Below are positions 34,368-45,199 of a stretch of 64,000 bases of DNA, piece by piece. Within the stretch, counting starts at the first letter, position 1. Each line of letters opens with the position of its first letter. Origin of the DNA: Haloarchaeobius sp. HME9146 (GTDB lineage: Archaea; Halobacteriota; Halobacteria; Halobacteriales; Natrialbaceae); contig NZ_JAODVR010000001.1 in the NCBI RefSeq assembly GCF_025399835.1, forward strand, positions 1,798,001-1,862,000, written 5' to 3'. Made by a program: the position numbers and the translations under genes. The notes under the pieces are model-generated. The model had not been told where the DNA came from. It ran no database searches and was given only the letters and a program-made list of their open reading frames with translations.

Positions 34368-35021
34368 ATGCTAGTGCTGGAATTCAGTGTCCAGCTGCCG
34401 ATGTTGCAACCCACGCGCGAGAGGGTCCCGGAGATGCAACTGCGGGTGGAACGGTTCGATGCGACAGACGAGCAGTGCGTCAGGGTGCTGTTCTGGGCGA
34501 GTGGTGGGGATTTCGATGCGTTCGAAGCCGCGCTGGCCGAGGACAAGACCGTCGCGACCCCGTCGCGCAGCACCGAGTTCGAGGACGGCCGGCTGTACCA
34601 GACCGAACTGCTCGGCGAGGGGCTGCGGACGAGCATCTATCCGACCATCGTCGACGTCGGCGGGGTCGTCTACGAGGTGTCGATAGAGCAGGAGACGTGG
34701 CGCTTCAGCGTCGGTTTCCCCGACCACCGCGCGTTCGAGCAGTTCTACGAGGTCTGTAATCGCAACGGGCTCACCCTCGACCTCCACCGCCGGTACGAAC
34801 AGCGGGACATCGACGACAGCAGCAGGTTCGGCCTGACCGTCGCCCAGCGCGAAGTGCTGGAGGCGGCGCTCGCCACCGGGTATCTGGAGATTCCCCGGCA
34901 GAGCTCGCTTTCGGAGCTGGCGGACCACCTGGGTATCTCGGAGAACGCCGCTTCGGAACGGTTCCGGCGGGCGTCGAAACGGCTCATGGAGTCGACCATC
35001 AGGCCGCCAGTCAAGAACTGA
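34368..35021 (+). CDS. HTH-10 (Bat-type) transcriptional regulator
   Basis: A 217-aa regulator of the haloarchaeal bacterio-opsin-activator family. The N-terminal sensor part (1 to about 150) starts MLVLEFSVQLPML, as in other family members. The HTH-10 domain covers about 155-207: LTVAQREVLEAALATGYLEIPRQ, then SLSELADHLGISENAASERFRRA. Family members bind DNA in response to light, oxygen or metabolites. It has no co-oriented neighbour and is convergent with the meaB gene. The TATA is about 115 bases upstream. Confidence 0.9.
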   Translation: MLVLEFSVQLPMLQPTRERVPEMQLRVERFDATDEQCVRVLFWASGGDFDAFEAALAEDKTVATPSRSTEFEDGRLYQTELLGEGLRTSIYPTIVDVGGVVYEVSIEQETWRFSVGFPDHRAFEQFYEVCNRNGLTLDLHRRYEQRDIDDSSRFGLTVAQREVLEAALATGYLEIPRQSSLSELADHLGISENAASERFRRASKRLMESTIRPPVKN

Positions 35022-35039
35022 AGCGGGCGGTCCTGCTCG

Positions 35040-36098
35040 CTATTCCTCGGAGAGGCAGGCCGCGATTGGCTCGATGACCTCGTCGGCCACGCTGTACGGG
35101 TCGGTCTCGCCCGCCATCACTCGGTCGACGATGTCCTCGACACCCCCGAGACCGTCGAGCTCCTGCTGGACCAGCCCCGCCGCGTCGTCACGGAGGAGTG
35201 TCCGTATCTCCTCGGCGATGCGCTGGCGTCGCTTTCGTTCCAGCTGGCCGGACTCGACCAGCCAGTCGTGGTGCTCGTCGAACGTCTCGATGAGTTCCTC
35301 GACGCCGGTCCCATCGGTGGCGACCGTCTCCAGAACGGGTGGGTCCCACGGCTCTACGTCGAGGCCCTCCTCGTCGTCGGTGCCCGGCATGTCGAGGTCG
35401 ACCTCGGCGTCGTCGAAGTCGTGATGGCCGGCGTCGACCCGCATCGACCCCGAGCCCATGTGGACCATCTCGAGGAGCTCCTGGACGGTCCGGTTCGCGC
35501 CGTCCATGTCGGCCTTGTTCACGACGAACAGGTCGCCGATCTCGAGGATACCCGCCTTGAGCATCTGGACGTTATCGCCGGCACCCGGTGGGACGAGCAC
35601 GCAGACGGTGTCTGCGGCCTGGACGATGTCTATCTCGTTCTGGCCGGCCCCGACGGTCTCGATGATGACCTTGTCCTTCCCGAAGGCGTCCATCGCCTTC
35701 ACCGCGTCCGCGGTCGCGGTCGAGAGCCCGCCCAGGTTCCCGCGGGCACTCATCGACCGGAAGAACACGTCCATGTCGCCGACGTTCGACGCCATCCGGA
35801 TGCGGTCGCCGAGGACGGCCCCGCCGGTGTAGGGCGAGGACGGGTCGATGGCGACGATTCCCACCGTATAGCCCTGCTCGCGGTAGCGACTCGCGAGTTT
35901 GTCCACGAGCGTGGACTTGCCCGCGCCCGGGCTGCCGGTGATGCCGATGACCTCGGCGTCGCCGGTGTGCTCGTACAGCGCGGAGACGAGGTCGCGGTAG
36001 CTCGGCTCGCGGTTCTCTATCTTCGTGATGGCCCGCGCGAGGGCGCGGTGCTTGCCCGCGAGGAGGTCGTCGAGCAGGTCGTCCGTGCTCGCGCTCAT
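35040..36098 (-). CDS. meaB: MeaB/ArgK-type GTPase, methylmalonyl-CoA mutase chaperone
   Basis: A 352-aa G3E GTPase that loads and protects the cobalamin of methylmalonyl-CoA mutase. P-loop GSPGAGKST (55-63), then VGIVAIDPSSPYTGGAVLGDRIRM, ETVGAGQNEIDI (switch/Walker B-like) and VVNKADMDGANRT (NKxD) are diagnostic. The start at 36098 overlaps the stop of the cobalamin-binding subunit gene (ATGA); the longer frame upstream is spurious. An acidic insertion (about 225-262) is present. The pairing with mcmA2 supports the role. Confidence 0.95.
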   Translation of the reverse strand: MSASTDDLLDDLLAGKHRALARAITKIENREPSYRDLVSALYEHTGDAEVIGITGSPGAGKSTLVDKLASRYREQGYTVGIVAIDPSSPYTGGAVLGDRIRMASNVGDMDVFFRSMSARGNLGGLSTATADAVKAMDAFGKDKVIIETVGAGQNEIDIVQAADTVCVLVPPGAGDNVQMLKAGILEIGDLFVVNKADMDGANRTVQELLEMVHMGSGSMRVDAGHHDFDDAEVDLDMPGTDDEEGLDVEPWDPPVLETVATDGTGVEELIETFDEHHDWLVESGQLERKRRQRIAEEIRTLLRDDAAGLVQQELDGLGGVEDIVDRVMAGETDPYSVADEVIEPIAACLSEE

Positions 36099-36511
36099 CG
36101 TTCCGGCGCGTTGTCCCGGACGAACTGGACCGTCTGCTCCATCTTGGTGCCCGGACCGAACACCTCGGCGACGCCCAGTTCCTTGAGGTGCGCCTTGTCG
36201 TCGTCGGGGATGACGCCGCCGACGAGGATGAGCGTGTCCTCGAAGGCGTCGTACTCTTTCAGCCCGTCGATGATCTTCGGGACGAGCGTGTTGTGTGCGC
36301 CAGAGAGGATGGAGATGCCGACGACGTCGACGTCCTCCTGGACGGCGGCCTGGACGATCTCGTCGGGTGCCTTGTGCAGCCCGGAGTAGATGACTTCGAA
36401 CCCTGCGTCGCGGAAGGCCCGTGCGATGACGTGTGCGCCGCGGTCGTGGCCGTCCAATCCGACCTTGGCCACGAGGCAACGAATCGACCGCTGGGACTGG
36501 TCGGTGCTCAT
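36095..36511 (-). CDS. mcmA2: Methylmalonyl-CoA mutase, cobalamin-binding (small) subunit
   Basis: A 138-aa B12-binding domain. The base-off/His-on motif DxHxxG is present as LDGHDRG, with His22 as the cobalt ligand, followed by GISILSGAH and GGVIPDDD, the usual SxL and GG loops. It complements McmA1 (16838-18538), which lacks this domain. Its stop overlaps the meaB start, so the two are co-translated. Confidence 0.96.
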   Translation of the reverse strand: MSTDQSQRSIRCLVAKVGLDGHDRGAHVIARAFRDAGFEVIYSGLHKAPDEIVQAAVQEDVDVVGISILSGAHNTLVPKIIDGLKEYDAFEDTLILVGGVIPDDDKAHLKELGVAEVFGPGTKMEQTVQFVRDNAPER

Positions 36512-36694
36512 GCCTTCCCTTTCCCTTGCGGCAGGTTTTACTCTAACGGAAGGTCCGGGCCGCGAAGGCGTTCGTTTCTACAACCTGGGCTGAATTAGGG
36601 AAACGAAAGTGGGATTCTCGTCGGGGTTGGTACACGTCTCCGTCGGTGCCCGCAAGCGAAAGCGGTATTCCATCATCGTCCTAAGGCCTCGCCA

Positions 36695-37297
36695 ATGAGT
36701 ACCGCAGACGTCAGGGCGACGGTCCGTGAGAACGTCAGGGCGACGACCGTCGTGCTCACGGTCGTCGGCTACGCGCTCGTGCTCGGCACCTTCGCCGGGC
36801 TCGTCCCAATCTACCCCGACATCTCCCGTGAGATGACGAACCAGCTCTCACACGCCATCGCCGTCGTGAACACCTTCGCGACCGTCAGCCTCGCGCTCGG
36901 CTGGTACTGGATTCGCAACGACGAGGTCGACAAACATCGCAAGGCGATGCTGACCTCGTTCTCGCTCATCATCGTCTTCCTCGCGCTGTACCTCGTGAAG
37001 GTCGGCGGGGGCGGCGAGAAGGAGATCGTCGGCGCGACCGGTGTCGTCTACTGGGCCTACATCGCGATGCTCGCCATCCACATCCTGCTTTCCGTGGTGT
37101 CGGTCCCGGTCGTCCTCTACGCCCTCGTCCTCGGGCTGACCCACACCCCGAGCGAGTTGAAGCGCACCGCGCACGCGAAGGTCGGGCGCATCGCCGCCGG
37201 TGCGTGGATTCTCTCGCTCACGCTCGGCGTCGTCACCTACGTCATGCTGAACCACATCTACGACTACCGCTTCATGTTCGTCGGGCCGCTGTTCTGA
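36695..37297 (+). CDS. DUF420 family membrane protein
   Basis: A 200-aa protein with about five helices. Conserved DUF420 features are seen: LSHAIAVVNTFATVSLALGWYWIRNDEVDKHRKAMLTSF (with the HR dyad), then a central His in MLAIHILLSVVSVPVVL and H in LGLTH. Distant bacterial relatives (YozB/CtaM) help heme-copper oxidase maturation. TATA-like CCTAAGG lies about 10-15 bases upstream. The following TlpA/CcdA pair would fit a redox or cytochrome biogenesis role, but the genes are 85 bases apart. Confidence 0.85.
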   Translation: MSTADVRATVRENVRATTVVLTVVGYALVLGTFAGLVPIYPDISREMTNQLSHAIAVVNTFATVSLALGWYWIRNDEVDKHRKAMLTSFSLIIVFLALYLVKVGGGGEKEIVGATGVVYWAYIAMLAIHILLSVVSVPVVLYALVLGLTHTPSELKRTAHAKVGRIAAGAWILSLTLGVVTYVMLNHIYDYRFMFVGPLF

Positions 37298-37382
37298 GGT
37301 CGGCTCGCCTTCTCGGTTCCCCCATCGCTCGTGCGCGAGCCGCGCACACCCCGGTGGCGCTTTATTATCTCACCGGCCCTCC

Positions 37383-37940
37383 ATGTCCGACATGGACTCG
37401 CTCTCCCGCAGGGATGCCCTCCGACTGGCAGGCCTCGGCACCGTTGGCCTCGCCGGCTGCCTCTCCGGCGGCGGTACAGACGACACTGGAACAGATGGCG
37501 GCGGCGGTAGCGACACCGCCTGGGAAGACACCGAACTCACGAACGTCCTCACCGGCGAGACCTTCACCGTCTCCCAGTTCGACAAGCCCGTCCTCGTCGA
37601 GACGTTCGCCGTCTGGTGCTCGAACTGCAAGCGCCAGCAGGACGAGCTGATAGAATTTCACGAGGCGGTCGGCGACGACGTGGTGAGCGTCGCGCTCAAC
37701 ATCGACCAGAACGAGGACGCCGAGAAGGTACGCAACCACGCAGAATCGCATGGTTACGACTGGTACTACGCCGTCTCCCCACCTGCGGTCACCCGGCAGA
37801 TCGTCGACGAGTTCGGGACGTCGATGACCTCGCCACCCATCGTCCCGATGCTGTTGCGCTGCAGTGACGGCACGACGACCCGGCTGAAGGACGGCCACAA
37901 GGAGACCAGCTTCCTCCGCGAGAAAGCGAACGGATGCTAG
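37383..37940 (+). CDS. TlpA-like thioredoxin-fold lipoprotein
   Basis: A 185-aa exported thiol-redox protein. A twin-arginine signal (SLSRRDALRLAG) runs into a lipobox LAGC with Cys26 as lipid-anchored residue, then a Gly/Asp linker. The thioredoxin fold (about 50-180) has an active-site pair Cys79-x2-Cys82 in FAVWCSNCKRQQ and a cis-proline loop SPPIVP. It overlaps ccdA by 7 bases. Together they would pass electrons from the cytoplasm to extracellular disulfides or heme-binding cysteines. Confidence 0.88.
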   Translation: MSDMDSLSRRDALRLAGLGTVGLAGCLSGGGTDDTGTDGGGGSDTAWEDTELTNVLTGETFTVSQFDKPVLVETFAVWCSNCKRQQDELIEFHEAVGDDVVSVALNIDQNEDAEKVRNHAESHGYDWYYAVSPPAVTRQIVDEFGTSMTSPPIVPMLLRCSDGTTTRLKDGHKETSFLREKANGC

Positions 37941-38653
37941 CGCGGTTCGTCGAGGTGTTCGTCATCGGGTTCGCGACCCCGCTGACGGCGGCCTGTGCGC
38001 TGCCGCTCTACCCCGGATTCCTCGCGTATCTCTCCTCGCAGGGCGAGGAGACCGCGCTGCCCTCGGGCGTGCTCGCGGGCCTGGTCACCCTCGGCGTCAT
38101 CGCGTTCATGGGCACCGTCGGCCTGCTGTTCTCGTTCCTGCTCGGGGAGTCGCTGACGACCGTGGTCGAACTCGTCTCCCCGGTCGCCTTCGGCGTGCTC
38201 GCCGTGTTGAGCGTCGCCCTGTTGTTCGACCTCGACCTCGCACACCGCTTGCCTACGAAGGAGCCGCCACAGACGAGCCACCCCGCCTCGACCGCCTTCG
38301 GGTACGGGTTCTTCTTCGGAGCCATCGTCTTGCCCTGTAATCCCGGCCTGCTGGCGCTCTTCTTTGCCCGCGCTCCGGTCCTGTTCGACACGCCGGTCGA
38401 GGGCTTCCTGGGCTTCCTGCTGTTCGGCATCGGGATGGGAACCCCGCTCCTGCTGTTCGGGCTGATCTCGCAGTCCGCCGGTCAGCGCGTCACCCGAACC
38501 CTCGCGAAACACAGTTCGGGCATCAACCGCGTCACGGGCGCGGTGATGCTGCTGGTCGCGAGCTACTACCTGCTCGTCGTGTTCGACGTGGCGGGCGTCT
38601 CCGGTATCGTGACCCCGTACTTCGACGCGGTGTTCGGGGCGTTCTCCGCGTAG
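37934..38653 (+). CDS. ccdA: CcdA-type transmembrane thiol-electron carrier
   Basis: A 239-aa protein with six helices. The two redox cysteines that define CcdA/DsbD-beta are seen in TAACALPLYPGFLAYLSS (Cys16-type position, helix 1) and IVLPCNPGLLALFFA (helix 4), each followed by a proline. It moves reducing power from cytoplasmic thioredoxin to the TlpA-like lipoprotein encoded just upstream, whose 3' end it overlaps by 7 bases. Confidence 0.92.
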   Translation: MLARFVEVFVIGFATPLTAACALPLYPGFLAYLSSQGEETALPSGVLAGLVTLGVIAFMGTVGLLFSFLLGESLTTVVELVSPVAFGVLAVLSVALLFDLDLAHRLPTKEPPQTSHPASTAFGYGFFFGAIVLPCNPGLLALFFARAPVLFDTPVEGFLGFLLFGIGMGTPLLLFGLISQSAGQRVTRTLAKHSSGINRVTGAVMLLVASYYLLVVFDVAGVSGIVTPYFDAVFGAFSA

Positions 38654-38696
38654 GAGACGGAACAAGACATTTGCCGGTTCCCGGACAGGTCGACGT

Positions 38697-39146
38697 ATGC
38701 GTCGACAGCCCTCCCTCCCCTACCTCGTCGCCACCGCCCTGGCCGGGGTGCTCGCCGTCGCCAGCGCCTGGCTCCCGTGGGTACGGAAGCTCCCGGTCGG
38801 CTACACCGACGGCCAGCCGTACTACACCAGCGAGTTCGTCGCCGGCATGGAGACCGGCTTCCGGGGAACCGACATGGTAATCCTCGGGCCGGTCATCGTC
38901 GCCCTCGTCGTGGTCGCCATCTCGACGGTCCGACGCTGGCGGCCCGACGTGGTGGTCGTCCTCGCCGGTGCGTTCGTCACCTTTGCCGGCTGGACCCGAC
39001 TCCAGGAGTTCACCAGGGTCGACCGCTACGCCCCAGCGCCGGGCGTCTACCTCGCACTCGCCGCCGGGTTGGTCCTGCTAGCGACCGGCGGCAGCGCGTT
39101 CCTCCGCGGCTACGTCCAGCGACGACGAGACGGACGGACCACCTGA
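38697..39146 (+). CDS. Four-helix membrane protein, unknown
   Basis: A 149-aa protein: helices at about 8-27, 62-81, 84-103 and 113-133, Arg-rich ends (MRRQPS; YVQRRRDGRTT) indicating cytoplasmic termini. The first extracytoplasmic loop (VRKLPVGYTDGQPYYTSEF) is about 35 residues. It follows ccdA by 43 bases and is convergent with the YndJ-like gene. No family recognised. Confidence 0.65.
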   Translation: MRRQPSLPYLVATALAGVLAVASAWLPWVRKLPVGYTDGQPYYTSEFVAGMETGFRGTDMVILGPVIVALVVVAISTVRRWRPDVVVVLAGAFVTFAGWTRLQEFTRVDRYAPAPGVYLALAAGLVLLATGGSAFLRGYVQRRRDGRTT

Positions 39147-39161
39147 TTGCTCGCCCGCGCC

Positions 39162-40112
39162 TCACCACTCTGGCACCGCCAGTCGCCACCCGACCAGCCC
39201 CAGCAACGCGAACCCGAACGCGTTCAGCGAGCCGTGGATCCGGACCATCGTCAGGATGCGCAGGCCAAGTACGTCGGCCCCGGCGTACACCGAGACGGCG
39301 TAGCCCAACGCGAGCGCCATCGACACCGGTAATGCAAGTGAAGACAGCGCGAGCAGGGCTCCTTGCGGCCGCTGACGGGTGGGGGCGACCTGCACGGTCA
39401 CGAACCCGGCGAGGAGCGTCACCGCGAGGGTGAACGCCCCGACGGCGAGCACCTCGATCACGGGAGAGAACGAGATACCGAGCGCGATGAGGCCCGGGCC
39501 GACGAGCACGACCACCGCGGCCGTGTCGTACAGCGACGACTCAGTCTCCAGTGACCGGCCCACCAGTCCCGTCACGAGCGGGAGCGCGAACCCGGCGTAG
39601 TGGAAGTGGACCGCGGTGAGCCGGACGATGGTCGGGTCGAACCAGAACGTCAGCCCGAGGTGGAACAGGACGAGTGCGACCGCGCCGACCACCGAGTACG
39701 CCAGGCCGGCATCGACGAGGTTCTCCGGCACCGACGTGGCTCCCCGTTTCCGGACTCGGACGAGCGCGAGGGCCCCGAGCAGGCCGGTGACGAGCACCCA
39801 GGGCGACGCCAGCAGGGCTGCAGTCGGCCCGTTCACCGGCGCGACCAGTGAGGCGACGAACAGGGCCGCGCCGACCGGCTGGGCCGTGACCGCCAGCCCG
39901 TGGAGCCGTCCGGCGAAGCCGGGGAACGGCGGGGTCGCTGCCATGCCGATACCAAGTGGAACGAGTACCAGTGGGGCCAGCGCCAGCGCCCGGTCGATGG
40001 CGTCGAGGTCGCCGGCGAGGACGAGGGCCAGCCAGAGCACACCCCCGAGCAGGGCGCTCGCGTCGGACGGCGCGATGTTCAGTCTCCCGTTGCGCGTCCT
40101 AGCGGGACTCAT
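39162..40112 (-). CDS. YndJ-like membrane protein
   Basis: A 316-aa integral membrane protein with about ten helices, ending HGSLNAFGFALLGLVGWRL, a hallmark of the YndJ family. The ATG at 40112 gives the ATGA overlap with the upstream gene (stop at 40109); the frame extends upstream but would overrun it. YndJ-family genes often sit beside DUF4166 genes in bacteria, as here. The biochemical role is unknown; histidines in helices (AVHFHYAGF, VRIHGSL) resemble heme-binding membrane proteins. Confidence 0.75.
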   Translation of the reverse strand: MSPARTRNGRLNIAPSDASALLGGVLWLALVLAGDLDAIDRALALAPLVLVPLGIGMAATPPFPGFAGRLHGLAVTAQPVGAALFVASLVAPVNGPTAALLASPWVLVTGLLGALALVRVRKRGATSVPENLVDAGLAYSVVGAVALVLFHLGLTFWFDPTIVRLTAVHFHYAGFALPLVTGLVGRSLETESSLYDTAAVVVLVGPGLIALGISFSPVIEVLAVGAFTLAVTLLAGFVTVQVAPTRQRPQGALLALSSLALPVSMALALGYAVSVYAGADVLGLRILTMVRIHGSLNAFGFALLGLVGWRLAVPEW

Positions 40113-40783
40113 ACCGGTGGGAGCGTCGACAGACCACGGGACGGCCGGAGGTCGGCGGGGACCGTCTCCATCGGCTCCAGTGCCTGCGTGAATGCCCCGC
40201 GGTAGCTCAGGATGTGTCCCGCGAGCGTGTTCTCGACCGTCGCGGTCACGTGGAACTGTTCGTCGGTCTCGTCGTACCGGTCGCGAACCTCGACACTCGC
40301 CGCCATCGGGCCCGGCAGGGAGACGAACCGCGACCCGACGTTCAGCCACTGCTTCCCACCCTCGACCACCAGCGCCCCGTTCTCGACCCGGGGGTGGAGT
40401 TCCGAGGCGATGAGCCCGTCCGTGCCGAGGAAGTCGAGCAGGCGCTCGTTCTCGTGGTCCCAGACGGTGAGCGAGTCGAACCGGCGGCGCGTCCGGTCGA
40501 ACTCGAACTCGCGGGCCGTGGTGAGCACCTCGTAGCCGGCGTCGTGCTCCCAGCCGACGGTCGTCACGGTGAACGGCACGTCCGACCCGGCCTCAGGAAA
40601 GAGGAGGTTCTGGGTCGTCATGGCGTACAGCACCGGCAGGGTGTGCGTGCCGCGGCTGATGTGCATCCGGCCCCGGCCCACGCAGGCAGTTCCCTCGTCC
40701 GGACCGATACCGTAGCGGTCGCGGACCATCGGATGGAGGTCGTCGGCCTCGTCGCCGAGGGCGTACTCGTAGACGCCGGTCAT
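40109..40783 (-). CDS. DUF4166-like protein
   Basis: A 224-aa soluble protein starting MTGVYEYALGDEADDLHPMVRDRYGI. The beginning LHPMVRDRYG, the following VGRGRMHI, and the central GTHTLPVLYAM are typical of DUF4166. It is the first gene of a two-gene minus-strand operon with the YndJ-like membrane protein, overlapping by 4 bases. No catalytic motif is visible. I start at 40783 because residues before this Met show no coding character. Confidence 0.75.
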   Translation of the reverse strand: MTGVYEYALGDEADDLHPMVRDRYGIGPDEGTACVGRGRMHISRGTHTLPVLYAMTTQNLLFPEAGSDVPFTVTTVGWEHDAGYEVLTTAREFEFDRTRRRFDSLTVWDHENERLLDFLGTDGLIASELHPRVENGALVVEGGKQWLNVGSRFVSLPGPMAASVEVRDRYDETDEQFHVTATVENTLAGHILSYRGAFTQALEPMETVPADLRPSRGLSTLPPV

Positions 40784-40911
40784 ATGCGGGGCTTCTCGGC
40801 CCCGGGATATGATTGTTCGTCTGGACGAGTGGTTGATGAGAACCTGCTGTGTGGGACGAATGCCTGACGGGAACGTGCTGTCCACGGTCCCTGATTCGTG
40901 CTAACGCCTAG

Positions 40912-40919
40912 CTTATATC
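40912..40919 (+). promoter_or_regulatory. TATA box for the HtrA-like protease gene
   Basis: CTTATATC (40912-40919) lies 46 bases before the ATG at 40965. The predicted start site near 40943 gives a leader of about 20 bases. Confidence 0.5.
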
Positions 40920-40964
40920 TGGTGGGGACTTACCACAGGTTAGTGCATCGGTCCTGCACGCCTC

Positions 40965-42032
40965 ATGACAGCCCCTGATTCACCCTACGCAGGCCTGTAC
41001 CGTCGGACCATCCCTGCGGTGGTCTCCATCTATCCGTCCTCGGGGGACGGGCTCACCGGGGCCGGTTCCGGGTTCGTCTACGACGAAGCCGGCCACATCG
41101 TCACGAACCACCACGTCGTCACCAGCAGCCGCGGCCGGAGCGCGAGCGAGCGCTGGGGCCGCGACGACGATGCCGACCGCCTCGAGGTCCGCTTCTCGCG
41201 CGGTGAGTGGCGAACCGCCTCGCTGGTCGGGTCGGACCCGGCGACCGACCTCGCAGTCCTGCGGGTCGAGAGCCTCCCGGCGTACGTCACGCCGCTGCGA
41301 GTCGCGGACGAGAACCCCGAACCGGGTATCCCGGTCGCGGCGCTCGGGAACCCGATGGGGCTCGATGGGACCATCTCGGCCGGCATCGTCTCCGGCGTCA
41401 CCCGGTCGATGCCGACCCACGAGGGCTTCACCATCCCCGATACCGTCCAGACCGATGCGCCGATCAACCCCGGCAACTCGGGTGGTCCTCTCGTCACGCT
41501 CTCCGGTGAGGTCGTCGGCGTCAACCGCGCGAGACAGGGCGACAACATCGGGTTCGCCATCTCGCCGAAGCTCGTCCACCGCGTCGTCCCGGAACTCGTT
41601 TCGACCGGCGAGGTCGAACACGCGACCCTCCACGTCCGCACGATGGACGTCTCGCCCAGCGTCGCGGAGGCGAACGGGCTCGACGAACCGCGGGGTGTCC
41701 TCGTCGTCGAGGTCCGAGAGGGGCCGGCCAGTGGCGTCCTCGGTGGCTGCACCGATACGATGCTCATCAGGGGTCGAGAGGTCCCGGTCGGCGGTGACGT
41801 CATCACCGGTATCGACGGGCAGGAACTTCACGCGCACGAAGAACTCGTCCGCTACCTCATGACGGACGTCCGACCCGGCGACACCGTCGAGCTGACGGTC
41901 AGACGCCCTGCCGGGGAGACGACGGAGCGCCTCGTCGTGACGAACCGGACGAACTCACACGCGCCCGATGGCACCGACGACTGGGCGGACGAGGGCGACT
42001 CGGACGGTGGGACGCGGATACCGCTCGACTGA
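40965..42032 (+). CDS. HtrA/Deg-like serine protease with PDZ domain, no signal peptide
   Basis: A 355-aa trypsin-fold protease. Catalytic triad: His50 (IVTNHHVV), Asp95 (DPATDLAVL) and Ser172 (INPGNSGGPL). GMVSG-type loops (ISAGIVSGVTRS) are also present. The C-terminal PDZ domain (about 215-330) includes GVLVVEV and GDVITGIDGQELH. Unlike bacterial HtrA there is no signal peptide or membrane helix: the protein begins MTAPDSPYAGLYRRT, so it would stay in the cytoplasm unless another start is used. It probably degrades or refolds damaged proteins. Confidence 0.92.
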   Translation: MTAPDSPYAGLYRRTIPAVVSIYPSSGDGLTGAGSGFVYDEAGHIVTNHHVVTSSRGRSASERWGRDDDADRLEVRFSRGEWRTASLVGSDPATDLAVLRVESLPAYVTPLRVADENPEPGIPVAALGNPMGLDGTISAGIVSGVTRSMPTHEGFTIPDTVQTDAPINPGNSGGPLVTLSGEVVGVNRARQGDNIGFAISPKLVHRVVPELVSTGEVEHATLHVRTMDVSPSVAEANGLDEPRGVLVVEVREGPASGVLGGCTDTMLIRGREVPVGGDVITGIDGQELHAHEELVRYLMTDVRPGDTVELTVRRPAGETTERLVVTNRTNSHAPDGTDDWADEGDSDGGTRIPLD

Positions 42033-42124
42033 AAATCGCGGCCGGCGAGACGGATTCTCGCGCCGCCTGCGGCGTACAGCCCGTGATTCCACAGCGAACC
42101 GAAGTTCAGGATTTCAATAAAATT

Positions 42125-44334
<2,210 letters not shown>

Positions 44335-44409
44335 GCTGCACTGTCGCTCGGCCGCGTGCCGACCGCGAACCGACCACCTTTTTCGTGCTCAGGCGGGAAC
44401 CCGAGAGCC

Positions 44410-45195
44410 ATGACGACGGAACGACACCACGCGCCCGACGCCGAGACCGTCGAGCGCGTCGTCCGCGAGGGCCTCCGAGACGGGGCGATGATCTCTGTGC
44501 TGGCCGAGTGCGAGGTCGAGTACGACGGTCGCAGTGGCGGCTACCTCGGGCCCGGCGACCGCATGGTGGTCTGTAAACCCGACGGCACCCTGCTCGTGCA
44601 CCGGCCCTCCGGGCACAAGCCGGTGAACTGGATGCCGGGTGGCGCGACCATCAAGGTCGAGTTCGACGAGAGCGACGACGCGGACGATGATGCGGCAGGC
44701 GCACCCCTGCTGTACGCCCGCCGGTCGAACCCGAACGAGTACCTTCGGGTGTACCTCCACGACCCGTACCTGCTCACCAGATTCGACGCCGACGACCCCG
44801 TCGAGTACCAGGAGCGCGGGACCGAGGCCGAGATGCACGAGTACATCGAGCGCAACCCGGAGACCGCACTGGAGCCGGGTATCAGAATCGTCGAACACGA
44901 ACGCGAGACCAAGTACGGCTTCATCGACTTCTTCGCGAAGGACCAGGAGGGAGTTCCGGTCGTCGTCGAGGTCAAGCGTCGGCAGGCGACGCTCAACAAC
45001 TTCGACCAGCTCAAGCGCTACATCGAGCTGTACCGCGAGTCGAACCCCGAGGTCAGGGGCATGCTCGTCGCGCCCTCGGCCAGCGACCGGGTGAAGCGCG
45101 CGCTCCGGGACAACGGCATGGAGTTCGTACGCCTCGCGGAGTTCGACGTGGAGACGCGAGAGGCGAGCGAGAAGACGCTCTCTGACTTCTTCTGA
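44410..45195 (+). CDS. nucS: Mismatch-specific endonuclease NucS/EndoMS
   Basis: NucS (261 aa) cuts both strands at mismatches in organisms lacking MutS/MutL. Its N-terminal DNA-binding domain (about 1-120) has GGYLGPGDRMVVCKPDGTLLVH and PVNWMPGG; the nuclease domain has the PD-(D/E)xK elements GFIDFFAKD and VVVEVKRRQA. The C terminus KTLSDFF is a PCNA-interaction peptide. The ATG at 44410 is used; the frame is open upstream but without conserved residues. Haloarchaeal NucS may coexist with MutS, which is not visible here. Confidence 0.96.
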   Translation: MTTERHHAPDAETVERVVREGLRDGAMISVLAECEVEYDGRSGGYLGPGDRMVVCKPDGTLLVHRPSGHKPVNWMPGGATIKVEFDESDDADDDAAGAPLLYARRSNPNEYLRVYLHDPYLLTRFDADDPVEYQERGTEAEMHEYIERNPETALEPGIRIVEHERETKYGFIDFFAKDQEGVPVVVEVKRRQATLNNFDQLKRYIELYRESNPEVRGMLVAPSASDRVKRALRDNGMEFVRLAEFDVETREASEKTLSDFF

Positions 45196-45199
45196 GCCG

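Noticed and set aside
36099-36479. N-terminal extension of the MeaB frame into mcmA2
   Set aside because: The extension is Arg-rich and antisense-like in composition and would overlap the conserved B12 domain gene; the ATG at 36098 gives a normal-length MeaB.
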